Below are positions 1 to 13,000 of a stretch of DNA of 64,000 nt, in pieces. The number at the start of each line of letters is the position of its first letter. The stretch's first letter is position 1. Below the pieces are notes generated by a model. That model saw nothing but the letters and a program-made list of their open reading frames with translations, ran no database searches and was not told the DNA's origin. This stretch comes from Cardinalis cardinalis. Its lineage: Eukaryota > Chordata > Aves > Passeriformes > Cardinalidae. The translations under genes and the position numbers were made by a program. Where the stretch lies: assembly GCA_014549065.1 (NCBI GenBank), contig JACDOX010000033.1, positions 6,234,922 through 6,298,921 of the forward strand. Reading direction: 5' to 3'.

Positions 1-506
1 GCATTTCTTCAGCTTTTAGACTGGCTTATGTTTTAAGAGGTGATAAAAGTTTTGAACAGCTAGTGCAAGGCTTCTTACACCTCAGCAGAGTCACCTGAGC
101 ATTTATCACCAATTAACTCCAAGCACAAGTATTTATTTCCTAATCAGTGACCTATGCATGAGACACAATTCTGTGTGAACCTTTCATAATTTTAAAACAG
201 AAATTGCTATATAGCTCATTGGTTTGGGTTTGGAGCTTTCTTGCAGGCTGAATTGTTTCAGCAGATCAAATAGTGACAGAGGCCTGATTGTGACCCTACT
301 TAATGAAGACTCTACATTTGGAGCAACTTTGTGGTTGATGGCATTAAAATAGTACAAAGGAATGAAGAACAAGAATTATAAANCTATCTGGATCAATGAG
401 GTCAAAACTGAGAGCCTACGTAAATAGTAACGAGATAAATATTTTTATTTGTTCTTGTTGATGAANTTGAGGTTGTTTCAGCTTACTATTGTTGTTTCTC
501 CCACAG
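1..506 (+). other. KIF26B: 3' end of an upstream KIF26B intron
   Basis: AT-rich non-coding sequence ending in a pyrimidine-rich tract (TTGTTTCTCCCACAG) that serves as the acceptor of the first exon in the window. Two single ambiguous bases are present. I see no repeat or other element in it. Confidence 0.85.
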
Positions 507-690
507 AGCTGCTCAGAAATTGAACCTGTCTTCCAAAAAGAAGAAGCACAGGCCTTCTGCATCATCTGTTCCTGAATCTCCTCTCTTCTCTACCTGCTTC
601 AGCAGTATCCTTCAGACTTCCCCACCCCCTGCACCACCATGTTTGTTGAGGGCAGTCAGCAAAGTGAAAGACACTCCTGGTTTGGGCAAG
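507..690 (+). CDS. KIF26B: KIF26B exon A: basic and proline-rich linker before the motor
   Basis: This 184-base internal exon follows the acceptor CCCACAG (AG at 505-506) and ends at donor AAG|GTAGGC. One base completes a codon begun in the previous exon, then 61 codons follow, so it exits in phase 0. The peptide starts AAQKLNLSSKKKKHRP, contains a PPPAPP proline stretch, and ends RAVSKVKDTPGLGK. Together these match the segment just before the kinesin motor in vertebrate KIF26B. The KKKKHR cluster is highly basic and could act in microtubule binding or nuclear import; that is inference. A second AG at 507-508 would shift the frame, so 506 is chosen as the acceptor end. Reading continues into exon B at VKV, which opens the motor. 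There are no ambiguous bases in the exon. Confidence 0.93.
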
Positions 691-3600
691 GTAGGCCTTG
701 CAAATATCACTAAAATACTGATTTTCTTTGGAAGAAGATTTTATCCTTGTGAAAAACATTTAGGGAATTGGAAAACCATGACCTTTCTCAGTTGGTTTTG
801 CTGTATCTGGTCCCTGGACATGTGTAAAAAGGCCTAAAAACTTGAGTTAAGTAATGCAAGTGAATTTCTAATAATGTTAACACAGACCTAACTGTGCAGC
901 AGTTACACACTTCAAAGCCCAGCTACTCTAATGCACCTGCACTGGGACCACAGTGCTACTAGGTGGAGTTAATGTCCATTCTGCCAGGAGGCAGAATCCA
1001 TTATCCATTCCAATATCCATTCTGGGTTTTGGGAGTAGTTGTCTCTGTGGCTGTGTATAAACTGTANAGTGGTTGCTTGCTATGGTATATCTTGTGTTCC
1101 TGATCCCTTTGCTTTCCNGACTTGTGTCTTGGCTGGACACACTGTAATTTGCTTCTGGCTTATGTCTGCTGGCTTTCTTCCAGTACATTTACCTGAACAA
1201 AACCATGCTTTTAATGATAAATTGCTCCTTTTTTCTTCTGTCAGGTTATTTCCTCCCATTCCCCTCTTAAAATGCTGTTTAGGTGCACACTTATGTTGGG
1301 GTGGTGGAGGAGGTGGGTATACAGTTTGCTGTTGCTTTGTAGTTTGTCTGAGTGGCCCTTCCCTTTTTCCCTGTTACAAGTGGAGAGNCTGGCATATTAC
1401 ATCTGGGAATATGAGCATGCACTTGCTGAGAAAAGCAGTTTGCTTTAATCAAGGTAGTTTTTTNTGCAAGCATCTGTGTGTGTGGCTTTTCCATATTCCT
1501 TGAATACTAAGCAGTGACAATGAATTTGGTGAAAGTTTTTGTTTAGAAGAGAAATTGTAAGGTATGATCTAGGACTGCTGAGCATAGAGTGGGCNTCAGA
1601 ACTTTCACTGCTGATTTTGGATACTCACTTTTTTATATTGTGCAGTTCCAGGGTTTCCTTTCAAAGNACAATGGTATTACTTTCATGGTTGGTTTAATGC
1701 CTGTTTGGAAAGAGATTCCCTACACATGGGGCTCCCTTCCTTTCCTCTAGCCTGGTAGGTGGGAAGAAATGTAGAANTCTGTCATGATCTTATAAAACTT
1801 GAATAGGGATACGTGTTCTGACTTTAGTGGGGGAAAGAGGAGTAAACTTGAACTTGTTCCTTGTTATAAGAAGTTGCTACAGAATAGATTAATAATAGAA
1901 GCCATTCTCTTAGGAGTTTTACTTTTCTGTGCTTGGGACAGGTTACATCTGAATGAAAATTCCATTGAGGAATAATCAAGGGTGTGTTCTTGGAAACAGG
2001 GNCTCATCTCCCATCTTGGACTGCATTAGCACTTTTCCTGATCATTATTTTCATGTGTCCCAAGGAAANGATCTACACACTGAGACACAAACATAGCTCT
2101 GTCTAAACATTCCAAGCTGNTCTGAGCCTTTCTTGTTCCTCTCACTACTGGTTTCCAGCGGAGAGGGCTTGGGAAGCAGTTTTGTAATATTCCCAAACAG
2201 ACCTGTGATTTGCTTCTGCAAAACCATGTTCAAGAGCAGGCTCCAGGCTTTCCAGCTATGTAAGTAAAACTGAAATTTTGCAGCTCACGTGATGAAGGAG
2301 GAATTTATTTTTATTTCAGACTTACTGTCCCAAAACTATCAGAGCATATAAATAGCTAAGAGGTTTCAACAGATTGACACACATGCTTCTTCAAAGCAGT
2401 AAATCAAATTAGGTTATTTCATACAATCATACTAGAGAAATTAATTTTTTCTGCATTTCCATTAGCAAAAATATGTCTAACCTGCAGTTTCTGGAAGCCA
2501 GNTTCATTTTTCACCTTTTTGGTTTCTTTTAGGAGTCACCTTATAATTATGACCTGAAGCTTGCATACTTTCATCAAAGTTTCCCATCAGTTTGCCTCTG
2601 TAGCACAATTTTCATTTTAATNTGTCAGATATAGGTGCAAGGCACAATAAGTAAATTACTTCAGGATAACAGTGTAATTTATCTGTCAGACTGGGAAAAC
2701 TTTAGATGTGGTAATGGAATTTCCAGCTTATTTGCTTTAATTTTCCTTGTTTATGTGTTCTGTTTAGTTACATCGGAATATATTTTGAAAGGAGTATGTT
2801 AAAATCAGTTACTTTTCTCTGTATTTTTTCTCATATAGCGTTTTCTGTAAGAGTATAAATTTATAAAATGTGAACCCGTGAGGAAGAAGTGGGTTCAGGG
2901 AAGCTAAATGTTGTTTTCAATAATTTAGGTTTTTTTCCTGGTTTGTATTTAAATAGAATTTTAAGAGCAATCTCAGTGTGATAAAACTCTGTTTCACTTT
3001 GGGTTTGAGTAGGCTGGGCAATTTCTAATGTGACAATTTGTTACTGGAAATTCTGGTTCACCAGAACTGGAGGGATGGCCATTGCCAGGGATTGTGGATT
3101 CCTGAAACTCCAGGGGACAGCTGCACTCAGGCTGCCTGGAAGGCAGCTCACTCCTGCAGGGCTGTGAGCCCTGGCACACACGCTGGGTGTTACTGGCTTG
3201 GTGTCAGCTTGAGATCTGCCAGTTTTCCAGGGGAGGTGGGTATCCAAGATGTGAAGGATAGGAAGTGGGGTACATCAAAGCTTAGACTTTCAGGGTAAGT
3301 TTGATTTCACAGTTTTCTAAAATNAAATTGCAAGCAAACAGTTGCTATTTTATATTTTCACTTCTACTAGAAATTTCAAAGATTCTACTTCTCATTGCAA
3401 GATTAATGACAATGATTTATTTAAAATTATAGAATATATCTTTCATGTGTAGGTGTATAATTTTTTTTTTAAGTTAAAAGAGGAAGATCTCCCTATCACC
3501 AATATATTTAAAAGTTAGTAAGCAGNTCATTTAGGATGGATATGGGTACAATCCCCCACTGCAGCATCTAAACTGANGGAAAGGGTTAGAGAGTATACAT

Positions 3601-4728
3601 TGAGGTTGCATGCCTCATGCCTTTTCTTACAAAATGCCTTGCAAATCAAAACTGTACCAGCCTGGACTTTGAAAGAAGTATTATTTGAAAACTGAAGTTC
3701 AGTTTCACAGAAGCAGGAAGATGATATTAATAATGGAATGGTAGGACTGCATAGTCAGCATTTTACTTTGATGTTAGATACACCACTGAGCCTAGCAGAA
3801 GCACCACATTGTCAAAGAAACAAGTAAAGCATCAGATTCTTTGTTGCACTCATTTCCAAATAGCTCTTCCTGATGCCAAATACAAAGGTGTGACCCTATT
3901 GTAACTATATTAACGGGAGTCCTTTTATGGATCATAATTTATCTGTGTACTTGGGATTTAGATTTGCTGGTAGAGGGAGATGATCCTGAGTGGTTGTGTG
4001 GTACCCCCACAGTCAGTTCTTGAGAGTTTTCCTTTGAGCTGAGTGTCCAAAGGGAATCCTGTTCCATAAACTGCAACAGCTTGAGCATNATTTCTTCTCT
4101 CTCTGCTGTCTTTGGATCCTCATATTCTGAGTAACAGATTGCTTTTACTGAATTTNTCCAGAGAGAGAGTGCTGCTGTTCTGGATGGCTGCACTGAAGTT
4201 TCCCCAAATCTNAGTTTTCTGAAAGTTACTCCTTAAATCTGTTGTGTCCTTCCTAACAAGAAGCCAAAAACAGAACAAAAAGGTGTTCACCCAAAAAGGT
4301 GCAGAAATAACAAATTATTCCATGCCTGCACTAAGATGTAGCTGTACTGTNAGGCCATTCTAGTAAGATTTGCTTAGATTTGCTCCCCAGTCTGCTTCTC
4401 TCTGTCCTCCCTCTACACCTCCTCTTCCATTTTCTGTCAAACAGAATCAAAAGTAAACCAACACTTTTGATGAAAATCTGAAATGTTCTTTCTGTGAAAG
4501 ATGTTGTTTTGCTGAATCTCACATTTGACATGAAAAACAGCTGGAATGAAAAATTTTCTGCCAGCCTGAATAAATAGGTTGTTTTCAGGTGCCAGGGGGT
4601 TAGGATAAATGGATGTGGTCTCTCTGCTTTCTTTCATTTNTTATTTTTCTGTGTGGAGTCTTATAAACCTCTGTCAATGAGAGATATTTGTTATGTTTGG
4701 GCAGAGATTAGTTTACTTTTCCTTATGC

Positions 4729-4743
4729 ATATATATATATATT
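4729..4743. repeat. (AT)n microsatellite
   Basis: A short run of alternating A and T inside the long KIF26B intron. It is followed by a T-rich stretch. Confidence 0.8.
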
Positions 4744-7700
4744 TGTTGGGGTTTTTTTGGTGTGGATTTTTGTTATTTGGTACTTCCTAATCTCAAAATA
4801 AAATAGCAATGCCTGGGCACTAAAANCATTCCTATGCACAAGGTTTATACCAGGGAGAAGCAAGTCACCATTGAACTTTCTTCGAGTAGTCTCTTTGACC
4901 TATTAAAAGAACAACTGTAATTTGTGATTCTGTTTACTTTTTATTTTTCTGGAGCAGCAGAACTCTTGTTTGCAGGGCCTAGACCTGTTTTGCTAAATTA
5001 TGTGTAAATTCAGATTAAATNCCCCTGTTTCTGTCCAGAGCAGTTATGATCTCACTGTAGGAAAGAGCAGCAGACAGAGAGATGGGAAGCCAAAAAAACC
5101 AAGGAGGTGTTTTTGGTCATCTTGGTAGTGATATCCTCAGCCCATCAGCNGTGTATATTAGATACCCCTTCTCAAGCTGATGTAGAAGAGGAAATTACTA
5201 AAGAGTCAATAATTGATTATGCTGTAGGTGCTCCCAAGGAGCCCTTTCCAAGTGTGTNGGATGGGCTAGGAAGCAGAGCAGAGTGGGGGTTTGAGAGTCT
5301 GGTGAGTGAATGAGAGATGTGGGAGCTGGTAACTCATCAAGCACAGGGCTGAGCATGGAGTGTGGCTGGNAGGGGCCTTCAATGGGAACCAAGACACAAC
5401 CAAATAGCTTGAGTGGCAGCAGGATGCTGGCAGTGTGATAGATACTCCTGAGTCATACACCTTTCTCCCAGGGNTCTGTGTCATGGTAGTAAAGACAATT
5501 CAGTTAAAAATAAGTTTTCAGTGCTTGGCTGAAGAGTCTAATCTTTTGTCACAACACAGTATCTGATTGAAATAAGCCCAAAATTTGCCATTTACTTTAC
5601 ACAAGTCTGCAGCTTACCTTTTTCTCACATTGATTTACATAAAACTATATGAAACATTTTGTCTGACCTGAAAATGTGTCTACCAAACCAACACAGTATT
5701 TGTCAAAAGTAACAGTGAAGAAAGGTCTAATGCACAAGCAGTTCAGGTTTGTGAGTAGATTCACAACTGTGTTTTGGCTGGGACAGAAGCATATGCCAGT
5801 GCTTTGGGCTCACAAGCTGCTGGTATTTCTGCTGTCCGATGCCTTAAAATAGTTTTTGTTTACTTTTCACTAAATCAGGCAACAATTATTGCACTGTCTC
5901 TGACATGCTTTAATCTGAGCAATATAACAATGCAATAAGGGTGTTAATAATGAGTAACTATTATATTGGCTATGGCCTGTATAAATCATGGTGTGAGTAG
6001 TTCTTGTCAAAAGATGTTTTCAATAGCTATGTCAACTCTTTGTATCGGTGCAGGAAAATAAAGAGATGTTCTTACACTTAGATGATTTGCAAAGTTGATC
6101 TGAAGGAAACAAAATGGATTCACATCTTGTTTAAATTCAAAAGGTACAGGAAACCTCCCTTTCTACTATCAGAGTTTTCATTTTAANATGCTGGTTGATG
6201 GATGTCAGGATTTTTTTTGTCTGCATTACAGTTGTCATANAGTTTGGTCTATATTTTTGTCATACATTGAGTGGGAGTCTATGAGAAACTGTGCTGTGGT
6301 CAGCAAAAAACCCCAGGCCAACTTGCAAAATATGTTCTGTACTTCACTGCCAGCCATCTTTAAGGTATTGCCAGAAAGAATGAGAAGAGGTTCTCTATCC
6401 TTTGTAAAGCAGAAATCCTTCCTTTGTAAAGCTTCATCCTTCAGGTGTATAGGGGCAAAAGTTAACAGATAGATGACAAAAGTGATTTTAAACCCTCTAT
6501 CAGAGAAAACAATTTCTGAGATGAGAGCTGGATTTTTTCCCCCAAAGTTACCATGGCTACTGAAAGGTGAGAGGATGACCCCTTGAGGCATTTAAAGGAG
6601 ACATATGTGTTCATCCTTGTTGTCAACATGATTGTTGTACAAATTAGTTAGTTCCACTTGGAATGAGATCCAGGTGGCCTTTTGCCCTCCAGTCAGACTT
6701 GCTCAGAACTGTGTTTCTCCTCACGAAATGTACTGGTTGGACCTGGTGGAAGCTTTTGTGCACTTTGTCTACATTCCTGCTAGATGGGATTTTCTAGGAG
6801 CAGTTTTAAGATCAAGCTGCTTTAAGTAAAAGGTNAGATTATTAGACTCTGGAAGAATTGCTGTTAACAAAGATCTCTTACCTTTTTCAATCATGTTTTT
6901 ATGAACACTTAAAAACCTGTGCCTTTCTCTAAAGTAAAGCTTATTCTGGATTTGGAAGTACCAACCCAGGCATGCCAGAAGNCTGTCAGATTGCATTTTG
7001 GTTGGCTTGGAGGTTTAAAGTGCATTTTAACATGTATTTTAAATAAATTCACAGGCAGTCATGTTTTCCATGATTTAAAGGACCACTGTAACTGCTGTTT
7101 CTTTGCTTTGTGAAGCTTCTAGAAGTTGCTACTTCAAGGGAACTGGGAGCATTGGAAGTGCTCCACTAATGTAGGCACCTATCTTTCTCTTAATTCTTTT
7201 GTCTCTGCTGATTTTCCATTAAAAAAGGCCATCTTTCAAACTAGCAGACATCTTCCTCTTCACTGGTGGGAAGGGTGGTGTGAAAACTGCAGCAGAGAAA
7301 ATGAGGTTTTCTAGAGAGTAACTTAGTCCTTAAGTGAAACTCTTTGCTTTGGAAAAAAAAGATCTCTTTCTCTATATATCACAGAGAAAAACTCGTATCC
7401 TAATCTGAGCACCAGCTATTGGTGATGGCAGATATGGACAAGAGACTGTTGCTCATTAAATTCCTTTTTTTTCCCTCAAAAAATACTGAAATGTCTGTCC
7501 CTATAGTGACATCTTCCTAGATGTGTTCAAAAATTGTACTGATGANCTTGTGAGCACAAGAGGTGGCTGGAGGAGATTTCCAGGTGGAATTGGACTGGAC
7601 AGAAAAAATATGAAACCTCAACTCACTTTGATGGCATTTTTTATTTATGTGTTAGAAGAATCAATCTTTTTTGTATTTCTTTTATAGTACATTTCACCTG

Positions 7701-9170
7701 GGAAAAGAGCTCCAAAGTCTAGTTTTGTATTGTTTAACTTGGTCTGTTTTGATGAATTTTTCTGTAAACATTGGTGAACAAAAGGAAAATTAGCTTGCTC
7801 AAAATGCTTCAGGCTGGTGATACTAGGTTTTATAAGTTTCTAAGTAATTTTATTTATCCAGCACCCTCTGCATTGACATATGGTTTTGTGCCCAGCAATC
7901 TGTAAGTTTNGTGCCTGTTGACTGCTTTCTTGCTTCAAGTCACTTAGTGGCAGGAATGACCATGATTTGTGGGCTCCTGCTTGGCTATGGGCCTTATACA
8001 CAAGGCTCACATTGGTCAATTAGTGTTGATAACCTAATGAAGCTACAGAAACCTTTACTCTTGCTCACCTTGTAAGTACAGTTTCAAAATATTCTCATAT
8101 TATTGAAATAGTATGACAATACACTGGCCACGTATTTTAAAGTCTCTTAAACTTTGAAGGAAATGCAATTTGAATGAAAATTACTGGACTTTTCTAGGAT
8201 ATAAGCCCATTGTTTTTGATACTGATCTCCTCCAAGTTTTTCTGAGATACTGTATTTTTATTTACTTTGCTTTTTAATTTAGGTGNTACTGCTGGTTGAT
8301 ATTTTGGAGCACTTTGATAGTTCTGGCTAAGAACTTCCATTTCTTTCTTAAGGCTTTCACTAGTACTTCCCAAAATGCCCCCTTCTTCCCTGCCCTCTCC
8401 TCTGCATCTCACCTCATTAAATTGATTTTTAAATTCATGACAAAGAGATTAATATAAATTAAGAAAGTCAAGATTACAGAAACTGAAAATTTCATGAGTA
8501 TTTCTCATGCTCAATGCTGAAGAAGGAGTTTAAATACTGGATAGTTTGCTAAATGCAAGACTGTGGTGAGTTTTCTGAGANGTCAGGCAAGTAACAGGCA
8601 CTGTACTTTGAGCAGCCAGCTGTAGACCTTATTACAATTCTTTTTTTCTTCAAAATTCCCTAAAGCTCTTCTCCTCCCAGCCTTTTCCTTTTGTGTTTAA
8701 CTCATCTCAGCACGTGTTGGAGAGCAGTGGTGCGGGCGGGATGGTGACACTGCAGGAGGCTCTGCTGTAACATCATGGGCTAATGATCTGTCTAAGCCTC
8801 TTGGTTCAACTGCAAGGTCGTTCTGTTTTTTCTTTTCTAAGGGTCTGGGCCTTACCTCATTTCTCTGGTACAGCATTGACTTCAATAGGTAACTAGCTCA
8901 GCTGAGTAAGAGCCAGTGTGAACTGCATTTTAATACAGAGAATACCATTAAAATGTATCTCCTCTTATTCTTGGTCTCCCCATTTTTTGCCTTTTCTTTT
9001 AGGATTCAAATCCATTTTTGGGACTATCTCTCTATTGTCATTTATCCATTTTTTGTGCTGTTATGAGGAACATGTATCTATCTCCATGTTTCAAGTAATT
9101 GTATTCCTATGTTTTCCTTTATGCTTTAGTGCCACCATTATTGCCACCTTAAGATGTAATTCGTGTTGCT

Positions 9171-9221
9171 AGGTGATCACTACCCTTCTGATCAGCTTAG
9201 GTGATCACTACCCTTCTGATC
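9171..9221. repeat. Two-copy direct repeat, 23-base unit, 28-base period
   Basis: The unit beginning AGGTGATCACTACCC and ending TTCTGATC occurs at 9171-9193 and again, identically, at 9199-9221. A 5-base spacer separates the copies. Each copy contains the palindrome GTGATCAC. Perfect identity suggests a recent local duplication. Confidence 0.9.
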
Positions 9222-10000
9222 CTGGCTATTCAAATGTATTCCTGTCATGGAGAAATGGAGAGAATTGGGCTGACTTGCCTACCAGATGTACCTCTCTTTT
9301 TCAGTTGATCACATAGACAGCTGCCTTAGAACGAGATACCTCTGTTTTGGCTGGCTCAAGTAAGGTGAAATTAACCTCTGAGTAGGAACAGCTCTCCTTG
9401 TGTTCTGCTCAGAACCTTTAATAGAAAACCAGCTGCTGTGAGATACAAATAACAAGGTGCTTGCAGAAAGTTCTAGATACTTTGACCTGTTCTCAGATGG
9501 AAGTCTGCATCCTTTGCTTTTCACTGTACAGCATCCAGCTGTGGCTGAGCAGATCTGCACGCAACTGAGCAGGTTGCATAAAGCAGACAGACCTTTGTGG
9601 AAAAGGACCAAGCAGACTTTTCCACATTTGGCCTTAGGCAAATTGAAGCAAATGCGACTGCTCTTTATGGAGCAAAGGACTGGAGATGTTCAGTTGTACG
9701 TCTGTCAGGGTGGTTCTGTAAAGATGATCATAATGTGCTCACCTGTTAGATTGGAGCCTCTGGCCCTTGGATGGCCAGATTTTCACTGCTGTCATGTGAC
9801 CTGTAAATCGCTTCCAGGGGAAACTCCTTCCTGGAAGTGTAGGCAGCGTGGCTTGGGGTTTGGAAACATTTCATTAGTGGATCTGGATTCCTGATAACCA
9901 CATGCCATTTTGTTTTACAAATGTAAATAGACTTTCTTTTCTGTATTGTTCCCAAAGTGATTAGCAGTTAAATTATCTCTCATTGGATAGTGAGATATTA

Positions 10001-13000
10001 AATAGAAGGTTTTTTTAAGTATTACTTTTCATGCATTTCCTGTTTTTCATTAAGAAAGAATCTTTCTATATAGTAAAGGAAAAAAAAAGTTTGATGAAAT
10101 CATTGACCTGTTTGGTATGACAAATCAGGAGGTATGCCCATACATTTTTACGGCCTGTGAGGCTCAAAGCTTCTCCTGTAACACTCAGAAGTGAGAAATG
10201 GAGTAGGTGCACCTGCGCTGGGTGTGGATGGACAGGCGTTTGTGTAATTCTCACTATACATGAGGTGTGTATATTTGCATCTATNAACATATAGGTGCAT
10301 AATATGTGCATATATATGTGTAGATGTATATATATTCATCTTCTCTTTCTCACCAGCGCAGTGGAAATATAGAAGAAAAAGGACTATATATGCACTTTTT
10401 GAGGAAGTTAACTGGTATAGACTTGCTTTTTTAATAAATGAGCAGATTTGTTTTTTTGAAGGTGACTCAACATTCCCTTAAGATATTGCCATTAAACTCA
10501 CAGATTTTCATCCATACTAATATCCTTTTCCTTGCTTAGTTCAATCTTACAATACAATATATTATCTTTTTTTCTCTTATGTAGTGATTGAAAATGCTTA
10601 TGCAAATAGTAGGATTTTACATAAAATTCTCTAGGTGTGTGTCAGGTTCTGTTGTGTTTTGGTAGATCCCAACAGCTTTCACCCCTATGAATTGCTCCTG
10701 GATTTTTCCACAGATCTGTTCAATTTACAGTGCTTATACTGGAGGAGANACAGAAAAAGATGTGTTGGCAAAACGGGATGTGTATTAAAATGTCAGGAGG
10801 AAAGCTGTACAATAACCTTTACAGCATCACATACACCATTACAGAAACACAGATGTGGGAAACCTTAAAAACTCTTGATCNTTTCTTCCCTGCCCCCTTT
10901 TCCCCCACGAAAAAATATGATGTATATACTTCAAACCATATGGTGTGAGAGCAGTTATCTTTGCTTTAATGTCTTGCCCCTTCTTTCCAACATTTGGTAT
11001 TACTGGAGTTTCCTCCGAATATGAATCATTATTTGCAATAGCAATCNATTCTTGACTAGCTTGGCTGCAGCACCTGAGCCCAGATTCTGGAAGCAGCGTG
11101 ACTAGAAAAGCTGCCCTCCCTTCCCTATCCACTCCTACTAAAACACCTTAAATATTGCCCATGGTCAGCCCTGAGGAGCCGTGGTGAGGTTGTGCTGGCA
11201 CGAGCTTCAACAGAGGCACCTGGGGCACGTTTCTCCTGGCCCCACAGAAGGAGAAGGCATCACCCTGACTGATAACAGTGTGTGCACATGTGGGAAGCAC
11301 AGGGAGGCCCAGGCTGCTCTGGGGAAATGGAATAACAACTCAGGGGAGGAAACAGGATCCCCCCAGGGCCTCCTAGTCTGTGAGCAGAGGGAANCATGAA
11401 TCTCCTCAGATTGGAAGGAGTTATTAGTCAAAAAGACTATTATGCTGTGTGAGGCATTGCTGAAACAGAATACCACCAGGCTATTTCCTATCTTATCAGG
11501 GTATATTAATAATGCAGTAGTAATAACAGAAGTACAAATTAAAAATAACTGGATGGACAGATAAGCAGAGTTCTTGAGATTAAGGGTATTGGGATTTGCT
11601 TCAAACAATTAATTGCAGAGTAGGACATANAGGGAAATTTGCCTTTATTATTTTCTTATTCTTCATTTCATCTCTGAGAGCATTATTTCTAGGGCTTTAC
11701 ATAGACACTAATTGGCAGAATATTTCCTCAAGAATTCAGACTTTTCTTTTTTTATCTCCAAAGGAGTGAAGTACCTTTTGCTAATGCATCTAATTCAGTA
11801 GGGATTAATAATACTGAATAAGAAGAGTATTCTGGCTATTAGCCTTCCTCTACAAATATCTCTTATTTCTCTTCCCACTCCCATCCCACAGTATAAAGGC
11901 AGACAAGACACTACAAATGTCAGATATTCAGGCTTTGGGACAAATGGATGCAATTGTTCCCCAGAGGTTTGTGAGCTCCTTCTGGGTTGCAGTGGCATGA
12001 AATCTCTAGAATCTCTGAATTTCTTGAGATGTATTAGTTGATTGGGCAAAGAGAAATGGAAGTATCTGGTTCTCTGGCACTGGATGATTGTGCTACCCCC
12101 AAGTCATGTTTTGCACTACCTATATCTGTCAGTCACTGACCTCTCAGGGCTCTATCAGATTTTCAGGCCTCTGCATGATTCTTTTCCACAGAATGAAAAT
12201 AATGACTCAGAACTATACTTTGGTCCATTGCTGGGTACCAAAGTGTGCCTTACGTAGGGCATAGACTGCTGTCACTTTGANTTCAAGTCCTATTTGCTAA
12301 GCAATTGTCAGGACACTAAATCCTGCTCTCAGTGAAATAGTACTGAAGCTGGTGCAATGCACAGTCATTTCACACAGCTGCATCCGAGCAACACTGGCCC
12401 ACTGAGAGATAAACCTATCAAGGGAGGACCATTTGACTGAACACCCAATACATTGGTGGAGCAGCAGCTTAGCAAGGGACCGCACCCTCAGAGAACAATT
12501 CTTTTTTCCCCCTCTTATTGTTGAGATTCTTTNATTCCTGTGAAATAGAAGACTGTTCACCAAATTCTCTGTCCCCCTTGGAAATCTTTTAACACCACAC
12601 TACTAAATAAACACGTCCATTACTTAGTCCAGGATTCAATGACCTGGCAGGAAGGATAAAGTAGAGCTGTAGTGTGGGAACAGCTGCCCTGAAAGCATGG
12701 ATGATTAAAGAACAATGAATAAATGAATTATAATTTTATCTTTTGTANGGATCATAACCAGCTGAATAAGATGTTTGGAATGGAGTGTGTGCCCTTGGGC
12801 TGGAAGACCACCACTGAGGAATGTACCAACTTGGAAAAGCAGTCTGTGTGTGAGTGGGCATGGGTGTATGAAATTTTATTGGCTGCATAGTTGGATCCGC
12901 CTGTGTAACCTTATAAAAGAGCAAATCAAGGAAATAAAGTTAGTGTGGCATCCAATACTGACTTATGCTTTCTCAGTCACCACAAATGGTGCCTCATGTG

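Larger units (their letters stand above)
691..10000 (+). other. KIF26B: KIF26B long intron, first section
   Basis: Non-coding AT-rich sequence starting with donor GTAGGC. It holds a short AT microsatellite (4729-4743), a near-perfect direct duplication (9171-9221), and a slightly GC-richer patch near 8700-8800 with a CACGTG E-box at 8711-8716 and GGGCGGG at 8734-8740. Single ambiguous bases are frequent to about 8.6 kb and then absent until about 10.3 kb. I recognise no transposon and no exon. Confidence 0.8.

Noticed and set aside
9457..9894. 145-codon open frame on the + strand
   Set aside because: It has no ATG start at its beginning, no recognisable domain or splice context, and another long open frame overlaps it on the opposite strand. 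Best explained as chance in a slightly GC-richer part of the intron.
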